64,000 nt of DNA from Lysobacter luteus (GCF_907164845.1 NZ_OU015430.1:1540001-1604000), one strand, 5' to 3'; numbered from the stretch's first letter, positions 8,401-19,123 are shown. Made by a program: numbers and translations. Notes: generated by a model not told the origin, from the sequence alone.

Positions 8401-10899
8401 GCGGCCTTCCACGCCGACCTCGCGCGCCACCGTGGTCACCTGGTCCGCGAAGATCGCCAGGGTGTCCGTCATCGAGTTGATCGTGTCGGCCAGCTCGGCG
8501 ATCTCGCCCTTGGCCTCCACCGTCAGCTTCTTGCTCAGGTCACCGGTCGCGACCGCGGTCACCACCTGGGCGATGCCGCGCACCTGGGTGGTCAGGTTGG
8601 TCGCCATCGAGTTGACGTTGTCGGTCAGGTCGGCCCAGGTACCGGCCACGCCGGGCACGATCGCCTGTCCACCAAGCTTGCCCTCGGTGCCCACCTCGCG
8701 CGCCACGCGGGTCACCTCGGCCGCGAAGCTGTTGAGCTGGTCCACCATCGTGTTGAGGGTGTCCTTGAGCTGGAGGATCTCGCCCTGCGCGTCGACGCCG
8801 ATCTTCCGCGACAGGTCGCCCTTGGCCACCGCGGTTGCGACCTCGGCGATGTTGCGCACCTGGCTGGTCAGGTTGGACGCCATCGAGTTGACGTTGTCGG
8901 TCAGGTCCTTCCACGTACCGGCCACGCCGGGCACCGCCGCCTGCCCGCCGAGCTTGCCCTCGGTGCCCACCTCGCGCGCCACGCGGGTCACCTCCGCCGC
9001 GAAGCTGTTGAGCTGGTCAACCATCGTGTTGATGGTGTCCTTCAGCTCGAGCATCTCGCCCTTCACGTCGACGCCGATCTTGCGCGACAGGTCGCCCTTC
9101 GCCACCGCGGTGGTGACCTCGGCGATGTTGCGCACCTGGCTGGTCAGGTTGGACGCCATCGCGTTGACGTTGTCGGTCAGGTCGGCCCAGGTACCCGCCA
9201 CGCCGGGCACGGTCGCCTGGCCGCCGAGCTTGCCTTCGGTGCCGACTTCGCGCGCCACGCGCGTCACCTCCGCGGCGAAGCTGTTGAGCTGGTCCACCAT
9301 CGTGTTGATGGTGTCCTTGAGCTGCAGGATCTCGCCCTGCGCGGTCACGCCGATCTTGCGCGAGAGGTCGCCCCTCGCCACCGCCGTGGTCACCTCGGCG
9401 ATGTTGCGTACCTGGCTGGTCAGGTTGGACGCCATCGCGTTCACCGAATCGGTGAGGTCGGCCCAGGTTCCGTCGACGCCGGGCACCGTTGCCTGTCCGC
9501 CCAGCTTGCCCTCGGTGCCCACCTCGCGCGCCACGCGGGTCACCTCGGCCGCGAAGCTGTTGAGCTGGTCGACCATCGTGTTGAGGGTGTTCTTGAGCTC
9601 GAGCAGCTCGCCACGCACGTCCACCGTGATCTTGCGCGACAGGTCGCCCTTGGCCACCGCGGTGGTCACCTCGGCGATGTTGCGCACCTGGCTGGTCAGG
9701 TTGGACGCCATCGAGTTCACGTGGTCGGTCAGGTCCTTCCACGTACCCGCGACGTCGGGCACCTGCGCCTGCCCGCCGAGCTTGCCTTCGGTGCCGACCT
9801 CGCGCGCCACGCGCGTCACCTCGGCGGCGAATCCGTTGAGCTGGTCGACCATCGTGTTGATGGTGTTCTTGAGCGCGAGGATCTCACCCTGGGCATCCAC
9901 CGCGATCTTGCGGGACAGGTCGCCCTTGGCCACCGCGGTGGTCACCTCGGCGATGTTGCGCACCTGGCTGGTCAGGTTGGACGCCATCGCGTTCACCGAG
10001 TCGGTGAGGTCCTTCCAGGTACCCGCCACGCCGGGCACGACCGCCTGGCCGCCGAGCTTGCCCTCGGTGCCCACCTCGCGTGCCACGCGGGTCACCTCGG
10101 AGGCGAAGCTTCGCAGCTGGTCCACCATCGTGTTGATGGCCTCCTTGAGCTGGGCCATCTCGCCGCGTACGTCGGCCGTGATCTTGCGCGAAAGGTCGCC
10201 GTCGGCCACCGCGATGGTCACCTCCGAAATATTGCGCACCTGCGTGGTGAGGTTGGACGCCATCTGGTTGACCGAATCGGTCAGTTCCTTCCAGACGCCC
10301 GACACACCCTTGACCTTGGCCTGGCCACCGAGGCGGCCCGCCGTGCCGACCTCGAGCGCGACGCGGGTCACCTCGGCCGAGAATTCGCCCATCTGCTCGA
10401 TCATGCGGTTGACGATCGTCGCCGACCGCAGGAACTCGCCCTGCAGCGGACGGCCGTCGGTTTCCAACGGCACGGTGCGGGTCAGGTCACCCTTGGCGAC
10501 GCCGGCGGTGGCCTCGGTCATCGTCTCGATCGGGCGCACCAGGTCGTCGATGAGGCCATTGACCGACTGCTGCATGCCGAGCCAGGCACCGCCGTGGTTG
10601 GTGACGCTGAGGCGCTTGCGGGTCTGGCCCTCGCGCCCGACCACCTGCCCCACACGGTTAAGTTCGTTGGCCAGGTGACGGTTGCTGGTGACGATCGCAT
10701 TGAAGCAATCGGCGAGCTTGCCTTCGATGCCGTCCCAGTGGACCGGCAGCTGGACGCTGAAATCGCCATCGCGCATCGCGCACAGGGCTTCCAGCAACTG
10801 CTGGGCTGCGGCATCGCGCGACGGCATTGCCTTGGGTTCGGTGGATATGGTGCCGCTCGGGCTGGCGGATCGCGCGGTGCGCTTGGTGCTTGACGTCAC
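5416..10899 (-). CDS. Giant cytosolic hybrid histidine kinase with HAMP array, GAF and three receivers
   Basis: The start is the GTG at 10899, which has GGGGGAG 7 nt upstream; an alternative TTG sits at 10920. The 1827-residue protein has no transmembrane segment. Order: an N-terminal helical region; about nine HAMP-like units (each with GDLSRKI) joined by eight LGGQAxVPG linkers, roughly residues 120-900; a GAF domain; a coiled coil; HisKA ([15 protein letters not shown], His1161); HATPase ([24 protein letters not shown]); then three receivers with acceptor motifs [18 protein letters not shown] and LMDIMMPGM. The architecture recalls poly-HAMP osmosensing kinases such as fungal Nik1/group III enzymes. 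The ligand is unknown. It heads a three-gene operon. Confidence 0.92.
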   Translation of the reverse strand: MTSSTKRTARSASPSGTISTEPKAMPSRDAAAQQLLEALCAMRDGDFSVQLPVHWDGIEGKLADCFNAIVTSNRHLANELNRVGQVVGREGQTRKRLSVTNHGGAWLGMQQSVNGLIDDLVRPIETMTEATAGVAKGDLTRTVPLETDGRPLQGEFLRSATIVNRMIEQMGEFSAEVTRVALEVGTAGRLGGQAKVKGVSGVWKELTDSVNQMASNLTTQVRNISEVTIAVADGDLSRKITADVRGEMAQLKEAINTMVDQLRSFASEVTRVAREVGTEGKLGGQAVVPGVAGTWKDLTDSVNAMASNLTSQVRNIAEVTTAVAKGDLSRKIAVDAQGEILALKNTINTMVDQLNGFAAEVTRVAREVGTEGKLGGQAQVPDVAGTWKDLTDHVNSMASNLTSQVRNIAEVTTAVAKGDLSRKITVDVRGELLELKNTLNTMVDQLNSFAAEVTRVAREVGTEGKLGGQATVPGVDGTWADLTDSVNAMASNLTSQVRNIAEVTTAVARGDLSRKIGVTAQGEILQLKDTINTMVDQLNSFAAEVTRVAREVGTEGKLGGQATVPGVAGTWADLTDNVNAMASNLTSQVRNIAEVTTAVAKGDLSRKIGVDVKGEMLELKDTINTMVDQLNSFAAEVTRVAREVGTEGKLGGQAAVPGVAGTWKDLTDNVNSMASNLTSQVRNIAEVATAVAKGDLSRKIGVDAQGEILQLKDTLNTMVDQLNSFAAEVTRVAREVGTEGKLGGQAIVPGVAGTWADLTDNVNSMATNLTTQVRGIAQVVTAVATGDLSKKLTVEAKGEIAELADTINSMTDTLAIFADQVTTVAREVGVEGRLGGQAKVPGTAGIWENLTGNVNQLAANLTTQVRAIAEVATAVTQGDLTREIQVDVRGELADLKDNINVMIGTLRATTESGREQDWLKTNMATFSSMMQGQRDLATLGDMLLSELAPLVDAHQGLMYVVDGDEPGATPYLRQLASYASAGSADGRPSLEFGEGLIGQCAAKARMIMVENVDPSSVQIRSGLLELVPRNVIVLPVLFEDQIKAVIELASLSEFTVSQRAFLDQLSRSIGIVLNTIESTMRTERLLAQSQQLAGELQTQQRELQQTNEDIALKAALLAEQKNEVERKNQQIEQARRALEEKAAELALTSRYKSEFLANMSHELRTPLNSILILGQQLSENVDQNLTPRQVEFASTIHGAGTDLLHLISDILDLSKIESGTVTVDNEEISFRHLRENMERSFRHEAERRQLEFSVDFSPELGRALDTDPKRLQQILKNLLSNAFKFTAQGRVSLTARPAQGGWTQGHAVLDAAPTVIAFEVTDTGIGISPDKQRIVFEAFQQADAGTSRQYGGTGLGLAISREIAGLLGGELRLHSTVGEGSTFTLYLPLSYAGADSAHEARAARAHERAALVAPVSDETTQAPQQRLEDDRDVLVEGEPTLLLVEDDVRYAAVLRDMARSKGFRVLVAHRGSEALRLVRDYRPSAISLDIFLPDMLGWTVLARLKQDSETRHIPVQIVTVEEERHQSIERGAFSYLAKPATTETIDAALQRIKDYTLPRVKRLLVVEDDAAERMSIQELIRHDDVSIDTVGSGQEALDALKRDGYDCVVLDLRLPDMTGFELLDLLQAEPTLRDVPVVVFTGKDLSIDEDRRLKKAAKSVVIKGVESPERLLDETALFLHRVIADLPPAKQRMVQSLHESDDALRDKRVLVVDDDVRNIFALSSVLERHGMDVVTAGTGQEAIQKVAEDDEIALVLMDIMMPGMDGYETMRAIREDPRSRALPIVALTAKAMKGDREKCLEAGASDYLAKPVVTDQLLGVLRLWLHR
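8215..10500 (-). repeat. Tandem 276-bp coding repeats (HAMP array)
   Basis: Within the giant kinase, a 92-codon (276-bp) unit recurs about eight times. Each copy encodes a HAMP helix pair followed by the [16 protein letters not shown] linker and TWxDLTDxVNxMASNLT. Central copies are nearly identical at the DNA level, so they are prone to recombination and assembly collapse; the outermost copies have diverged. Boundaries are approximate. Confidence 0.9.
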
Positions 10900-11034
10900 T
10901 CTTGAGCTCCCCCTGAGCAATCAAGTGATACAGGTGTGAAATTTGTACAAAACTAGCCTATCGCGCGTGAGCATCCTTTCACGACGTGTATACGGTGACG
11001 CTTCCTAAACGCGCGACCGCCGACACTGCGCGAC

Positions 11035-11511
11035 ATGGAATGGACAACGCAACTCGAGGCCGTGTGGGCAACCGCCATCGGCATGGTGCTTGGTGGGCTG
11101 GTGGGGCTCGAGCGCGAGCTCAAGGATCGCCCCGCCGGCTTTCGTACCCATATGCTCGTGGCGGGCGCCGCGGCGTTGCTGGTGGGCATCGGGCGGCTGG
11201 CGCTGGCCGATGACGGACTGTTCGCCAACACGTCGGGACAGTTGCGGATCGACCCGCTCAGGATGGTCGAAGCGGTGATCGCCGGTGTCGCGTTCATCGG
11301 CGCGGGCACGATCTTCGCTCGTCGCGGCGGCGACACCATCGCGGGCATCACCACGGCCGCGTCGTTGCTGATGGTGGCCGTGGTCGGCCTCGCCGCGGGG
11401 TTCCACTATTACGTCCTTGCCGCCGCAGCCACCCTTCTCACCCTGCTGGTACTGATGTTGCTGAACCTGTGCGATCGTCTGTTGAAGCGATCGGCCAAGG
11501 GCGGTGGTTAA
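11035..11511 (+). CDS. MgtC/SapB-family membrane protein
   Basis: This 158-residue protein is mostly hydrophobic with about four or five predicted transmembrane helices. It carries the family signatures GLERELKDRPAGFRTHMLV at 24-42 and GVAFIGAGTIF at 84-94, plus a conserved TTAASLL segment. MgtC-family proteins modulate membrane ATP synthase/Mg2+ homeostasis or act as small inner-membrane regulators in several pathogens. It lacks the long C-terminal soluble domain of Salmonella MgtC and resembles short SapB/YhiD types. It is divergent from the kinase operon; I see no strong ribosome-binding site. Confidence 0.88.
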   Translation: MEWTTQLEAVWATAIGMVLGGLVGLERELKDRPAGFRTHMLVAGAAALLVGIGRLALADDGLFANTSGQLRIDPLRMVEAVIAGVAFIGAGTIFARRGGDTIAGITTAASLLMVAVVGLAAGFHYYVLAAAATLLTLLVLMLLNLCDRLLKRSAKGGG

Positions 11512-11538
11512 CGCGGATCCACCCGCCCGGTACGGGCC

Positions 11539-11568
11539 AAAAAAAAGACGGGCTCCGTGGAGCCCGTC
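11539..11568 (-). terminator. Rho-independent terminator of the OmpA-lipoprotein gene
   Basis: A 10-bp GACGGGCTCC/GGAGCCCGTC inverted repeat is followed on the minus strand by eight Ts (11546-11539). It lies 24 bp beyond the lipoprotein stop codon and is the best-formed terminator in this part of the window. Confidence 0.9.
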
Positions 11569-11591
11569 CGTCATGTGCAGCCTGCGACCGA

Positions 11592-12293
11592 TCAGGAGCG
11601 GATCGGCACCAGGGTGATCTCGACGCGGCGATTCTGCGCGCGCCCGGCCTCGGTGTCGTTGCTCGCGATCGGGCGGCTCTCGCCGGCGCCGGTGATGATG
11701 AACCGGTCGCGCATCAGGCCCTTGGACATCAGGTAATTGCCCACCGAATCGGCACGACGGACCGACAGTTCCTGGTTGTACGCGTCGGTGCCCTTGCTGT
11801 CGGTGTGGCCGGCGACCTCGACAATAGTCTGGTTGTACTCGCGCAGCGTGGCGGCCACGTCGTCCAGCACCGGGTAGAACTGCGACTGCAGCGCCGAGCT
11901 GTCGAACCCGAACGTGATGTTGTCGGGCATGTTCAGCGTGATGTTGTCACCCTGACGCACCACGTCTACACCCGTACCAGCCATGCGCTCGCGCAGGGCG
12001 CGCTCCTGGCGGTCTTGGTAGTTGCCGATGGCACCACCGGCCAGGCCACCGACGCCGGCACCGACGAGCGCGCGCTGGCGGCGCTCGGTGGCGTCATCGC
12101 CACTGAGCAGGCCGGCAACCGCGCCGACCGCCGCGCCGATGATGGCGCCGCGCTTGGTGCGGTCGTTGGCCGGGTCCGGCCCCTGGCCATAGGGGTCCTG
12201 CTGGCCGTAGTAGCCGCCACCGGAGGTCGCGCAACCGGCAAGCATGGCGGTCATCACCGCGGCGGCGAGCGAATATCGGATCGGAGTCTTCAT
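11592..12293 (-). CDS. OmpA-family glycine-zipper lipoprotein (YiaD-like)
   Basis: The 233-residue precursor has a lipoprotein signal with lipobox LAGC (Cys21). It is followed by a Gly/Tyr-rich segment and a glycine zipper (GAIIGAAVGAVAGLL and GAGVGGLAGGAIGNY, about 49-92), then a C-terminal OmpA peptidoglycan-binding domain. That domain contains VEVAGHTDSKGTDAYNQELS and NRRVEITL. It should sit in the outer membrane and bind peptidoglycan non-covalently. It lies 109 bp downstream of alr on the same strand with its own terminator. Confidence 0.9.
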   Translation of the reverse strand: MKTPIRYSLAAAVMTAMLAGCATSGGGYYGQQDPYGQGPDPANDRTKRGAIIGAAVGAVAGLLSGDDATERRQRALVGAGVGGLAGGAIGNYQDRQERALRERMAGTGVDVVRQGDNITLNMPDNITFGFDSSALQSQFYPVLDDVAATLREYNQTIVEVAGHTDSKGTDAYNQELSVRRADSVGNYLMSKGLMRDRFIITGAGESRPIASNDTEAGRAQNRRVEITLVPIRS

Positions 12294-12402
12294 AAGTGTC
12301 CCTTTTGGCTGTGGCCGTTAACCGGGACAAAGCTAAACACGCCCGCGTATGAGACGGGTGACGGGTGGAGCCGCCTGTTCAGGAAGCAGCCGGATTGCCT
12401 GC

Positions 12403-13494
12403 TCAGCGTTCCACGAACCGCACGCGCCGCGTGATCGAGCACGTCAGCTCGTAGCCGATCGTCCCCGCAGCCAGCGCGATCGTCTCGACCGGCAGCTCGG
12501 GGCCCCACAGGGTCACCGGGTCACCCACGCGCGCCTCGGGCACGCCACGCAGGTCGATGGTGACCAGGTCCATCGAGACGCGGCCGACCAGCGGTGCGCG
12601 CCGCCCGTTGACGAGCATCGGCGTCCCCGACGGTGCCGCGCGGGGATAGCCATCGCCGTAACCGATGGCCGCAACCCCGATCGGCATGTCCTCTGGACAC
12701 TCCCAGGTGGCCGAGTAACCGACCCGCTCACCCTTGCGGATGTGGTTGATCGCGATGAGCCGGGTGGCGAAGGTCATCGCCGGCTGCAGGCCGAAGTCCG
12801 CTCCGGTCCGCCCTTCCACCACCGACATCCCGTACAGTGCGCCGCCGGCACGGACCCAGTCGGCGTGGGCGTCGGGCCAGCCGAGCACCGCCGCCGAGTT
12901 GGCCAGCGAGCGCTCGCCCGGCAGCCCCGCCACGGTGTCGTGGAAGATGCGCATCTGCTCGCGGGTCTGGCGACCATGCGACGGACTGTCGTCGAACTCG
13001 TCGGAACTGGCGAAATGGTTCAGCAGGCGAATCTCGCCGACCACGCCCGGTATCGCAGACAACCGCGCGTGGGCCTCGCGCGCGTGCTCGGGCGCGAAGC
13101 CCAAGCGGTGCATGCCGGTATCGATCTTGAGCCAGCAGCCGATCAGCTCGCCCGGATCGGCCTGCTCGAGCATCTCGATCTGGCTGGCGTGGTGGATCGC
13201 CGAGTCGACGTGCAGGGCACGCATCCGGCCGATGTCGGACGGCTCGTCGAAGCCCGACAGCAGCAGGATCGGCTGCGACACGCCCGCTGCGCGCAACCGC
13301 TCGGCGTCCGACAGCGCGGCCACGCCGAACGCGTCGGCTCCGGCAAGCGAACGGGCGACGCGCTCCAGGCCGTGTCCGTAGCCGTCGGCCTTGACCACCG
13401 CCATCACGCGGCTGCCGGGGGCCCGGCCGCGGACCTGGGCCAGGTTGTGGCGCAACGCGCCGGTATCGATGACGGCGGTGGTGGGTCGGGCCAT
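12403..13494 (-). CDS. alr: Alanine racemase
   Basis: This PLP enzyme interconverts L- and D-alanine for peptidoglycan synthesis. The 363-residue protein shows the PLP motif AVVKADGYGHG with Lys35 and the C-terminal domain segment AIGYGDGYPR. Length and motifs fit a catalytic alanine racemase rather than the YggS family. It follows dnaB after 22 bp, the widespread dnaB-alr arrangement, and is probably co-transcribed with it. Confidence 0.95.
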   Translation of the reverse strand: MARPTTAVIDTGALRHNLAQVRGRAPGSRVMAVVKADGYGHGLERVARSLAGADAFGVAALSDAERLRAAGVSQPILLLSGFDEPSDIGRMRALHVDSAIHHASQIEMLEQADPGELIGCWLKIDTGMHRLGFAPEHAREAHARLSAIPGVVGEIRLLNHFASSDEFDDSPSHGRQTREQMRIFHDTVAGLPGERSLANSAAVLGWPDAHADWVRAGGALYGMSVVEGRTGADFGLQPAMTFATRLIAINHIRKGERVGYSATWECPEDMPIGVAAIGYGDGYPRAAPSGTPMLVNGRRAPLVGRVSMDLVTIDLRGVPEARVGDPVTLWGPELPVETIALAAGTIGYELTCSITRRVRFVER

Positions 13495-13516
13495 GCGGTT
13501 GCCGGGTGCGGTGGGG

Positions 13517-14938
13517 TTACTCGAAACTGCCGACCGAATCGTGCGACAGATTGTCGAAACGCGTGTATTCGCCGAAGAACTTCAGCTTGATCGAGCCGGT
13601 CGGGCCGTTACGTTGCTTGCCGATGATGACTTCGGCCAGGCCCTTGTCGGGCGAGTTTTCCTTGTTGTAGTAGTCGTCGCGGTAGATGAAGACGATCACG
13701 TCGGCGTCCTGCTCGATTGCGCCGGACTCGCGCAGGTCCGCCATCACCGGGCGCTTGTCGGCGCGCGTTTCCAGCGAGCGGTTGAGCTGCGACAGCGCGA
13801 TCACCGGCACGTTGAGTTCCTTGGCCAGGTGCTTGAGCGAGCGCGAGATCTCGGAGATCTCGGTCGCGCGGTTCTCGTTATTGCCTGGCACCGCCATCAG
13901 CTGCAGGTAGTCGATCACCACCAGGCCGAGGTCATGCTCGCGCTTGAGCCGGCGGGCCTTGGCCCGCAGCGCGTCCGGCGACAGGCCGGGGGTGTCGTCG
14001 ATGAAGATCTTGGCTTCCTTGAGCATCCGGATCGCACTGGTCACGCGGCTCCAGTCCTCGTCCTCCAGCTGGCCGCTGCGCAGGCGCTGGGCGTTGACGC
14101 GGCCGTTGGAGGAGATCAGGCGCAGCGCGAGCTGGCTGGCCGACATTTCCATCGAGAACACCGCGACCGCCTTCTTGCTCTTGATCGCGGCGTACTCGGC
14201 GATGTTCAGCGCCAGCGTGGTCTTGCCCATCGCCGGGCGCGCCGCGAGGATCAGCAGGTCGGTGGGCTGCAGGCCGGCCGTCATCTCGTCGAACTCGGTG
14301 TAGCCGGTCGGAAGGCCGGTGACGCTGCCGCCGTTGGCGTAACGCGTCTGCAGTACGTCGAAGGCTTCCGACAACGCGGTGTTGATCGCGGTGAAGTCGG
14401 TGCGCCCCTTGGCGCCGGCCTCGGCGATGGCAAACACCTGCTGCTCGGCGGTCGACAGGATCTCGCTGCTCTCCCGCCCATCGGGCTGGAAGCCGTCATT
14501 GACGATATTGGTGCCGACCTCGATCAGCTGCCGCAGGATCGCCTTGTCGCGGACGATCTCGGCATACGCCTTGATGTTGGCGGCCGACGGCGTGGTGCTG
14601 GCCAACTCGATCAGGTAGGCGCCGCCGGCGACCTGCTCGGCCTCGCCGATCGATTCGAACCACTCGCCGAGGGTGACCGCATCGAAGGGCTTGTTCTTTT
14701 CCGCCAGCTCGCGGATCGCGCGGAAGATCAGCTGGTGGTCGCGGCGGTAGAAGTCGCGCTCGGCCAGGCTGTCGGCGACGGTGTCGTAGGCTTCCGGCGC
14801 GAGCATCAACCCGCCCAGCACCGCCTGCTCGGCCTCGACCGATTGCGGCGGGATGCGGAGCTGGTCGACGCGTTGCTCGGCCCGGGTCTCGAAGCGGGAG
14901 TCGCGGAATTCGCCGCGGAAGCCGGGTCGTGCGCTCAT
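13517..14938 (-). CDS. dnaB: Replicative DNA helicase DnaB
   Basis: This hexameric 5'-3' helicase of the replication fork is 473 residues long. The N-terminal domain starts around PPQSVEAEQAVLGGLML (31-47). The RecA-like core has Walker A RPAMGKTT (234-241), Walker B LVVIDYLQLM and the DADVIVFIYRDDYY region. No intein or insertion is seen. It lies between the ribosomal operon rpsF-rpsR-rplI, which ends in its own terminator, and alr. Confidence 0.97.
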   Translation of the reverse strand: MSARPGFRGEFRDSRFETRAEQRVDQLRIPPQSVEAEQAVLGGLMLAPEAYDTVADSLAERDFYRRDHQLIFRAIRELAEKNKPFDAVTLGEWFESIGEAEQVAGGAYLIELASTTPSAANIKAYAEIVRDKAILRQLIEVGTNIVNDGFQPDGRESSEILSTAEQQVFAIAEAGAKGRTDFTAINTALSEAFDVLQTRYANGGSVTGLPTGYTEFDEMTAGLQPTDLLILAARPAMGKTTLALNIAEYAAIKSKKAVAVFSMEMSASQLALRLISSNGRVNAQRLRSGQLEDEDWSRVTSAIRMLKEAKIFIDDTPGLSPDALRAKARRLKREHDLGLVVIDYLQLMAVPGNNENRATEISEISRSLKHLAKELNVPVIALSQLNRSLETRADKRPVMADLRESGAIEQDADVIVFIYRDDYYNKENSPDKGLAEVIIGKQRNGPTGSIKLKFFGEYTRFDNLSHDSVGSFE

Positions 14939-15111
14939 GTCGATGCTGTCGTTCCTGGAAAGGCCGTCGCAGACCGGAGCGCGGGCCGAGCGCGCATCCT
15001 AGGGCCGAACGCGACGGCCGGGTACGGATAAGTCTGTGGATATCGGGTGGACAGTCGGCCGAGGCACTTGTCCCACGGTGCTGTCGCAGGATATGCGACG
15101 CGCCGCGGCGC

Positions 15112-15141
15112 CCAAAAAACGAAGGGCGCCTTTCGGCGCCC
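15112..15141 (-). terminator. Terminator of the rpsF-rpsR-rplI operon
   Basis: A GGGCGCC/GGCGCCC stem with a 4-nt loop is followed on the minus strand by TTCGTTTTTT. It lies 28 bp after the rplI stop and separates the ribosomal operon from dnaB. The rest of the 230-bp gap probably holds the dnaB promoter, which I could not identify confidently. Confidence 0.85.
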
Positions 15142-15168
15142 CCCGGATGGATCCGTTTGCGGTGGCGA

Positions 15169-15621
15169 TCAGGCCACTTCGCCCTCGACCACCACCTTGA
15201 CGGTGGCTTCGATGTCGGCGTGCAGGTGGATCACGACATCGTACTCGCCGGTGCGGCGGATGGCGCCCTCACCCATGATCACTTCGGACTTCTCGACCGG
15301 GTAGCCGGCCTTGGTCAGCGCCTCGGCGATGTCGCGGGTCGAGACCGAACCGTAGAGCTTGCCTTCCGCGGCGGCATTCGCACGGATCGTCACCGACACG
15401 TCGGCGAGCTTGGCCTGGCGGGCCTCGGCGTCGTCGTGCATGGCCTTGGCCTTGGCTTCGTACTCGGCGCGGCGCGTCTCGAACTCGGCCAGGTTGGCCT
15501 CGGTCGCCGGCGTGGCCTTGCCCTGCGGGACCAGGAAGTTGCGGCCGTAACCCGGCTTGACGTCGACCTTGTCGCCGAGCTTGCCGAGGTTCTGCACGTT
15601 CTGCAGGAGGATCAGTTGCAT
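15169..15621 (-). CDS. rplI: 50S ribosomal protein L9
   Basis: The 150-residue protein begins with the L9 N-terminal domain ([32 protein letters not shown]) and has the long connecting helix and C-terminal rRNA-binding domain of normal length. It is the last gene of rpsF-rpsR-rplI. Confidence 0.97.
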   Translation of the reverse strand: MQLILLQNVQNLGKLGDKVDVKPGYGRNFLVPQGKATPATEANLAEFETRRAEYEAKAKAMHDDAEARQAKLADVSVTIRANAAAEGKLYGSVSTRDIAEALTKAGYPVEKSEVIMGEGAIRRTGEYDVVIHLHADIEATVKVVVEGEVA

Positions 15622-15692
15622 GGTGGTGCTCCGTATTCGTTAGCGAGGCGCGTGGCCCCGCAACAGTGCTGTCCGAATGACCGGGAGGTCGA

Positions 15693-15923
15693 TCAGGCGT
15701 TGTGGTTGTCGGTGTACGGGATCAGCGCGAGGAAACGGGCGCGCTTGACGGCCGTTGCCAGCTGGCGCTGGTACTTCGACTTGGTACCGGTCACGCGCGA
15801 CGGCACGATCTTGCCGGTCTCGGTGAGGTACTGGCGCAGGGTGTTGAGATCCTTGTAGTCGATCTCCTTGACACCCTCGGCGGTGAACTTGCAGAACTTG
15901 CGGCGGCGGAAGAACTTGGACAT
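15693..15923 (-). CDS. rpsR: 30S ribosomal protein S18
   Basis: The 76-residue protein matches bacterial S18, with [14 protein letters not shown] near the N-terminus and [28 protein letters not shown] at the C-terminus. It binds S6 on the 30S platform. It lies 23 bp after rpsF. Confidence 0.97.
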   Translation of the reverse strand: MSKFFRRRKFCKFTAEGVKEIDYKDLNTLRQYLTETGKIVPSRVTGTKSKYQRQLATAVKRARFLALIPYTDNHNA

Positions 15924-15946
15924 GTGCGTGCTCCTGGGGGGCGTGA

Positions 15947-16408
15947 TCAGGCGGCTTCGTTGGAATCGTCGGACTTGGCGTCGTCGGACTTCTCTTCCGA
16001 ACCGGCGTCGGACTTGCCGCCCTCGCCTTCGTTGCTGTCGTCGTCACGGCGGCGACGCTCGCCGCGCTCGGGCTTGTCGCCCTTCTCGTCCTTGAACTTC
16101 ATGATCAGCGACTGCTCGGTGTCGGCGGCGTCGCGCTTCATGACCAGGTGGCGCAGCACCGCGTCGTTGAAGCGGAAACCGTCGACCAGCTCGTTCAGCA
16201 CGGCCTGGCTGCACTCGATGTTGAGCAGCACGTAGTGGGCCTTGACCAGGTTCTCGATCGGGTACGCCAGCTGGCGGCGGCCCCAGTCCTCGAGACGGTG
16301 GATCTTGCCCTCGCCGCCCTCGATCAAGCCCTTGTAGCGCTCGATCATGGCCGGCACCTGCTCGCTCTGGTCCGGGTGGACCAGGAACACGACTTCGTAA
16401 TGACGCAT
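15947..16408 (-). CDS. rpsF: 30S ribosomal protein S6 with long acidic tail
   Basis: The first ~100 residues are a standard S6 fold ([41 protein letters not shown]). Residues from about 105 to 153 form a highly charged low-complexity tail (Glu, Asp, Lys, Ser, Arg). In Escherichia coli the S6 C-terminus is glutamylated by RimK; this tail is longer and genetically encoded. The start has AAGGAAA upstream. The ~100-nt leader is GC rich and might carry an S6:S18 autoregulatory structure, not demonstrated here. Confidence 0.95.
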   Translation of the reverse strand: MRHYEVVFLVHPDQSEQVPAMIERYKGLIEGGEGKIHRLEDWGRRQLAYPIENLVKAHYVLLNIECSQAVLNELVDGFRFNDAVLRHLVMKRDAADTEQSLIMKFKDEKGDKPERGERRRRDDDSNEGEGGKSDAGSEEKSDDAKSDDSNEAA

Positions 16409-16515
16409 GGTGTTTTCCTTGTGGATATCGGCCCCTAGGCCGGACAGCCCCCCTGCCGGCGGGATTCGCGTGCAGGTGGGGCAAGGTCCCCCCGGAAACC
16501 CGGAGGAAGCCGGGC

Positions 16516-16521
16516 ATTATG
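16516..16521 (-). promoter_or_regulatory. Possible -10 element of rpsF operon
   Basis: CATAAT on the minus strand lies about 108 bp upstream of the rpsF start. The -35 hexamer is poor (TGGTTG at 17-bp spacing, or TTGCGC at 14 bp). It would give a leader of about 100 nt for the ribosomal operon. Confidence 0.4.
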
Positions 16522-16582
16522 GCAGCTTATGGGGCGCGCAACCAGTGGCGGGACGCGCGGATCGAGCGCCTCTACAAACCGC

Positions 16583-16921
16583 TCAGGCGACGTCGGCGTC
16601 GGTCGTGAAGCTTTCGCCGCAGCCGCATTCGGCACTGGCGTTGGGGTTGCGGAACAGGAACTGCTCGCCCAGGCGCTGCTTGACCAGATCGATCTGGGTG
16701 CCGTCGACCTGCGCCAGACTGATCGGATCGACGTAGATGCGCACGCCGTTCTGCTCGAACACGGTGTCGCCGGCCCGCTCTTCCCTGGCCAGGTCGGCGG
16801 TGTGCTGCCAACCGGAACAACCGGTCTTGCTCACGCCGAACCTCAGGCCGATCGCGTCGGGGGTTTCGGCGAGGTAGCGCTGCACGCGGGCAAGGGCGGC
16901 GGGCGTCAGGCTGATGGACAT
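16583..16921 (-). CDS. iscA: A-type iron-sulfur cluster carrier (HesB/IscA family)
   Basis: Starting at 16921 (MSISLTPAALARV) gives 112 residues, normal for the family. The three cluster-binding cysteines are present: Cys35 in KTGCSGW and Cys99/Cys101 in ECGCGESF. These proteins receive Fe-S clusters from the IscU/SufB machinery and deliver them to apoproteins. The CGCGESF ending is closer to IscA/SufA than ErpA. No isc or suf genes are adjacent, so the symbol is tentative. Confidence 0.88.
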   Translation of the reverse strand: MSISLTPAALARVQRYLAETPDAIGLRFGVSKTGCSGWQHTADLAREERAGDTVFEQNGVRIYVDPISLAQVDGTQIDLVKQRLGEQFLFRNPNASAECGCGESFTTDADVA

Positions 16922-16960
16922 GAATACTCCGTAGTGCTGCAACTGCGTGTGGCCGGGCCG

Positions 16961-16966
16961 ATTATA
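16961..16966 (-). promoter_or_regulatory. -10 promoter element of the A-type carrier gene
   Basis: A perfect TATAAT on the minus strand lies 39 bp upstream of the iscA-like start codon. No good -35 hexamer is found 16-18 bp further upstream, so activation by a regulator or an extended element is possible. Confidence 0.5.
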
Positions 16967-17090
16967 GCGGTGCGGCGGCGGTAACGGCGGCGTGGGATGA
17001 ACCGCTCCGGTAGACTTCGTCGCTTGATATCGGCCCGCGCCGCGGCGTTTCAAGCCCGGCTGGCGGCGACCCCCTGGAACGAGAAACTGC

Positions 17091-18491
<1,401 letters not shown>

Positions 18492-18503
18492 CAGGCGGCG
18501 ACG

Positions 18504-18809
18504 GTGATCCTGTTCTTCGCCCTGCTCTTCCTCGCCCTGGCCATCGCCGGGGCCACCGCGTTCGTGATCTTCTGGCCGTTGATGCTGGTCCATGTGCGCG
18601 ACCGCCACCCGACGCTGCTGGCCGAGCTGGGCGCCAACGCGTTCGCGCGGCCGTCGGCATGGGCCTGGTTGCTGCGCGGTGGCTATCGATCGGCCGGGGA
18701 CCGCAACCTGGACGGCCTCGCCACGCCGGCGCGGATCGCCCTCTCCACGATCATCATCGGCCTGGTCGGGGCCGGGACCCTCTACCTGCTTTCACTGGTG
18801 GCCGCATGA
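18504..18809 (+). CDS. Small two-helix membrane protein
   Basis: This predicted 101-residue protein starts at GTG 18504, 12 bp after asnS. Hydrophobic helices lie at about 2-26 and 79-99 with a charged loop between them. I do not recognise the family. The stop overlaps the next gene's start as ATGA, so the two are translationally coupled and probably co-transcribed with asnS. Confidence 0.7.
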   Translation: MILFFALLFLALAIAGATAFVIFWPLMLVHVRDRHPTLLAELGANAFARPSAWAWLLRGGYRSAGDRNLDGLATPARIALSTIIIGLVGAGTLYLLSLVAA

Positions 18810-19123
18810 CTGACGAGATGCCGCGGGCGACCCGCGAGGAATGGTGGTTGGCAACGATCGGCCGGACCGTGGTCTGGGCCCGCCTGCGGGTACGCGAGGC
18901 CGGCACCGCCGAGGTGTTCGACAGCGATGGCGCCACCCTGTCCTACGACAGCGAGGACAGCGCGCGCGCCGCGCTGATGGACGCCGAGTTCAGCGCCTTC
19001 GACGGCATGGACGAGGACGACGCGGCCGCCCGTGGATTCACCCTGTCGGAGCTCGAGCCCCCGGCCGGCAGCGACGAGGAATTGCCCGCGCGGATGCTGC
19101 GCAAGCTGCCCGTCCGCCACTGA
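18806..19123 (+). CDS. Hypothetical acidic 105-residue protein
   Basis: The ATG at 18806 overlaps the preceding stop as ATGA. The soluble, acidic protein begins MTDEMPRATREEWWLATIGR and contains a patterned alpha/beta segment (AEVFDSDGATLSYDSEDSARAALMDAEF). It resembles small proteobacterial conserved hypotheticals, but I cannot name a function. It lies 37 bp upstream of the SDR gene. Confidence 0.72.
   Translation: MTDEMPRATREEWWLATIGRTVVWARLRVREAGTAEVFDSDGATLSYDSEDSARAALMDAEFSAFDGMDEDDAAARGFTLSELEPPAGSDEELPARMLRKLPVRH

Noticed and set aside
8215-10500. Regularly spaced repeats suggesting a CRISPR-like array
   Set aside because: The period is 276 bp, the repeats are in frame and encode HAMP units; there are no short identical repeats with unique spacers.
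6154-10893. A 1579-codon open frame on the plus strand across the giant kinase
   Set aside because: It is antisense to a clear histidine kinase. It arises from GC-rich third positions and the 276-bp repeats, and its translation has no recognisable motif.
10942-10951. TTTGTACAAA palindrome upstream of the giant kinase
   Set aside because: It is too short, and with no identifiable promoter elements around it I cannot support calling it an operator.
11469-12434. 321-codon plus-strand frame over the OmpA-type lipoprotein
   Set aside because: The minus-strand gene has a lipobox, an OmpA domain and its own terminator; the plus frame is a shadow.
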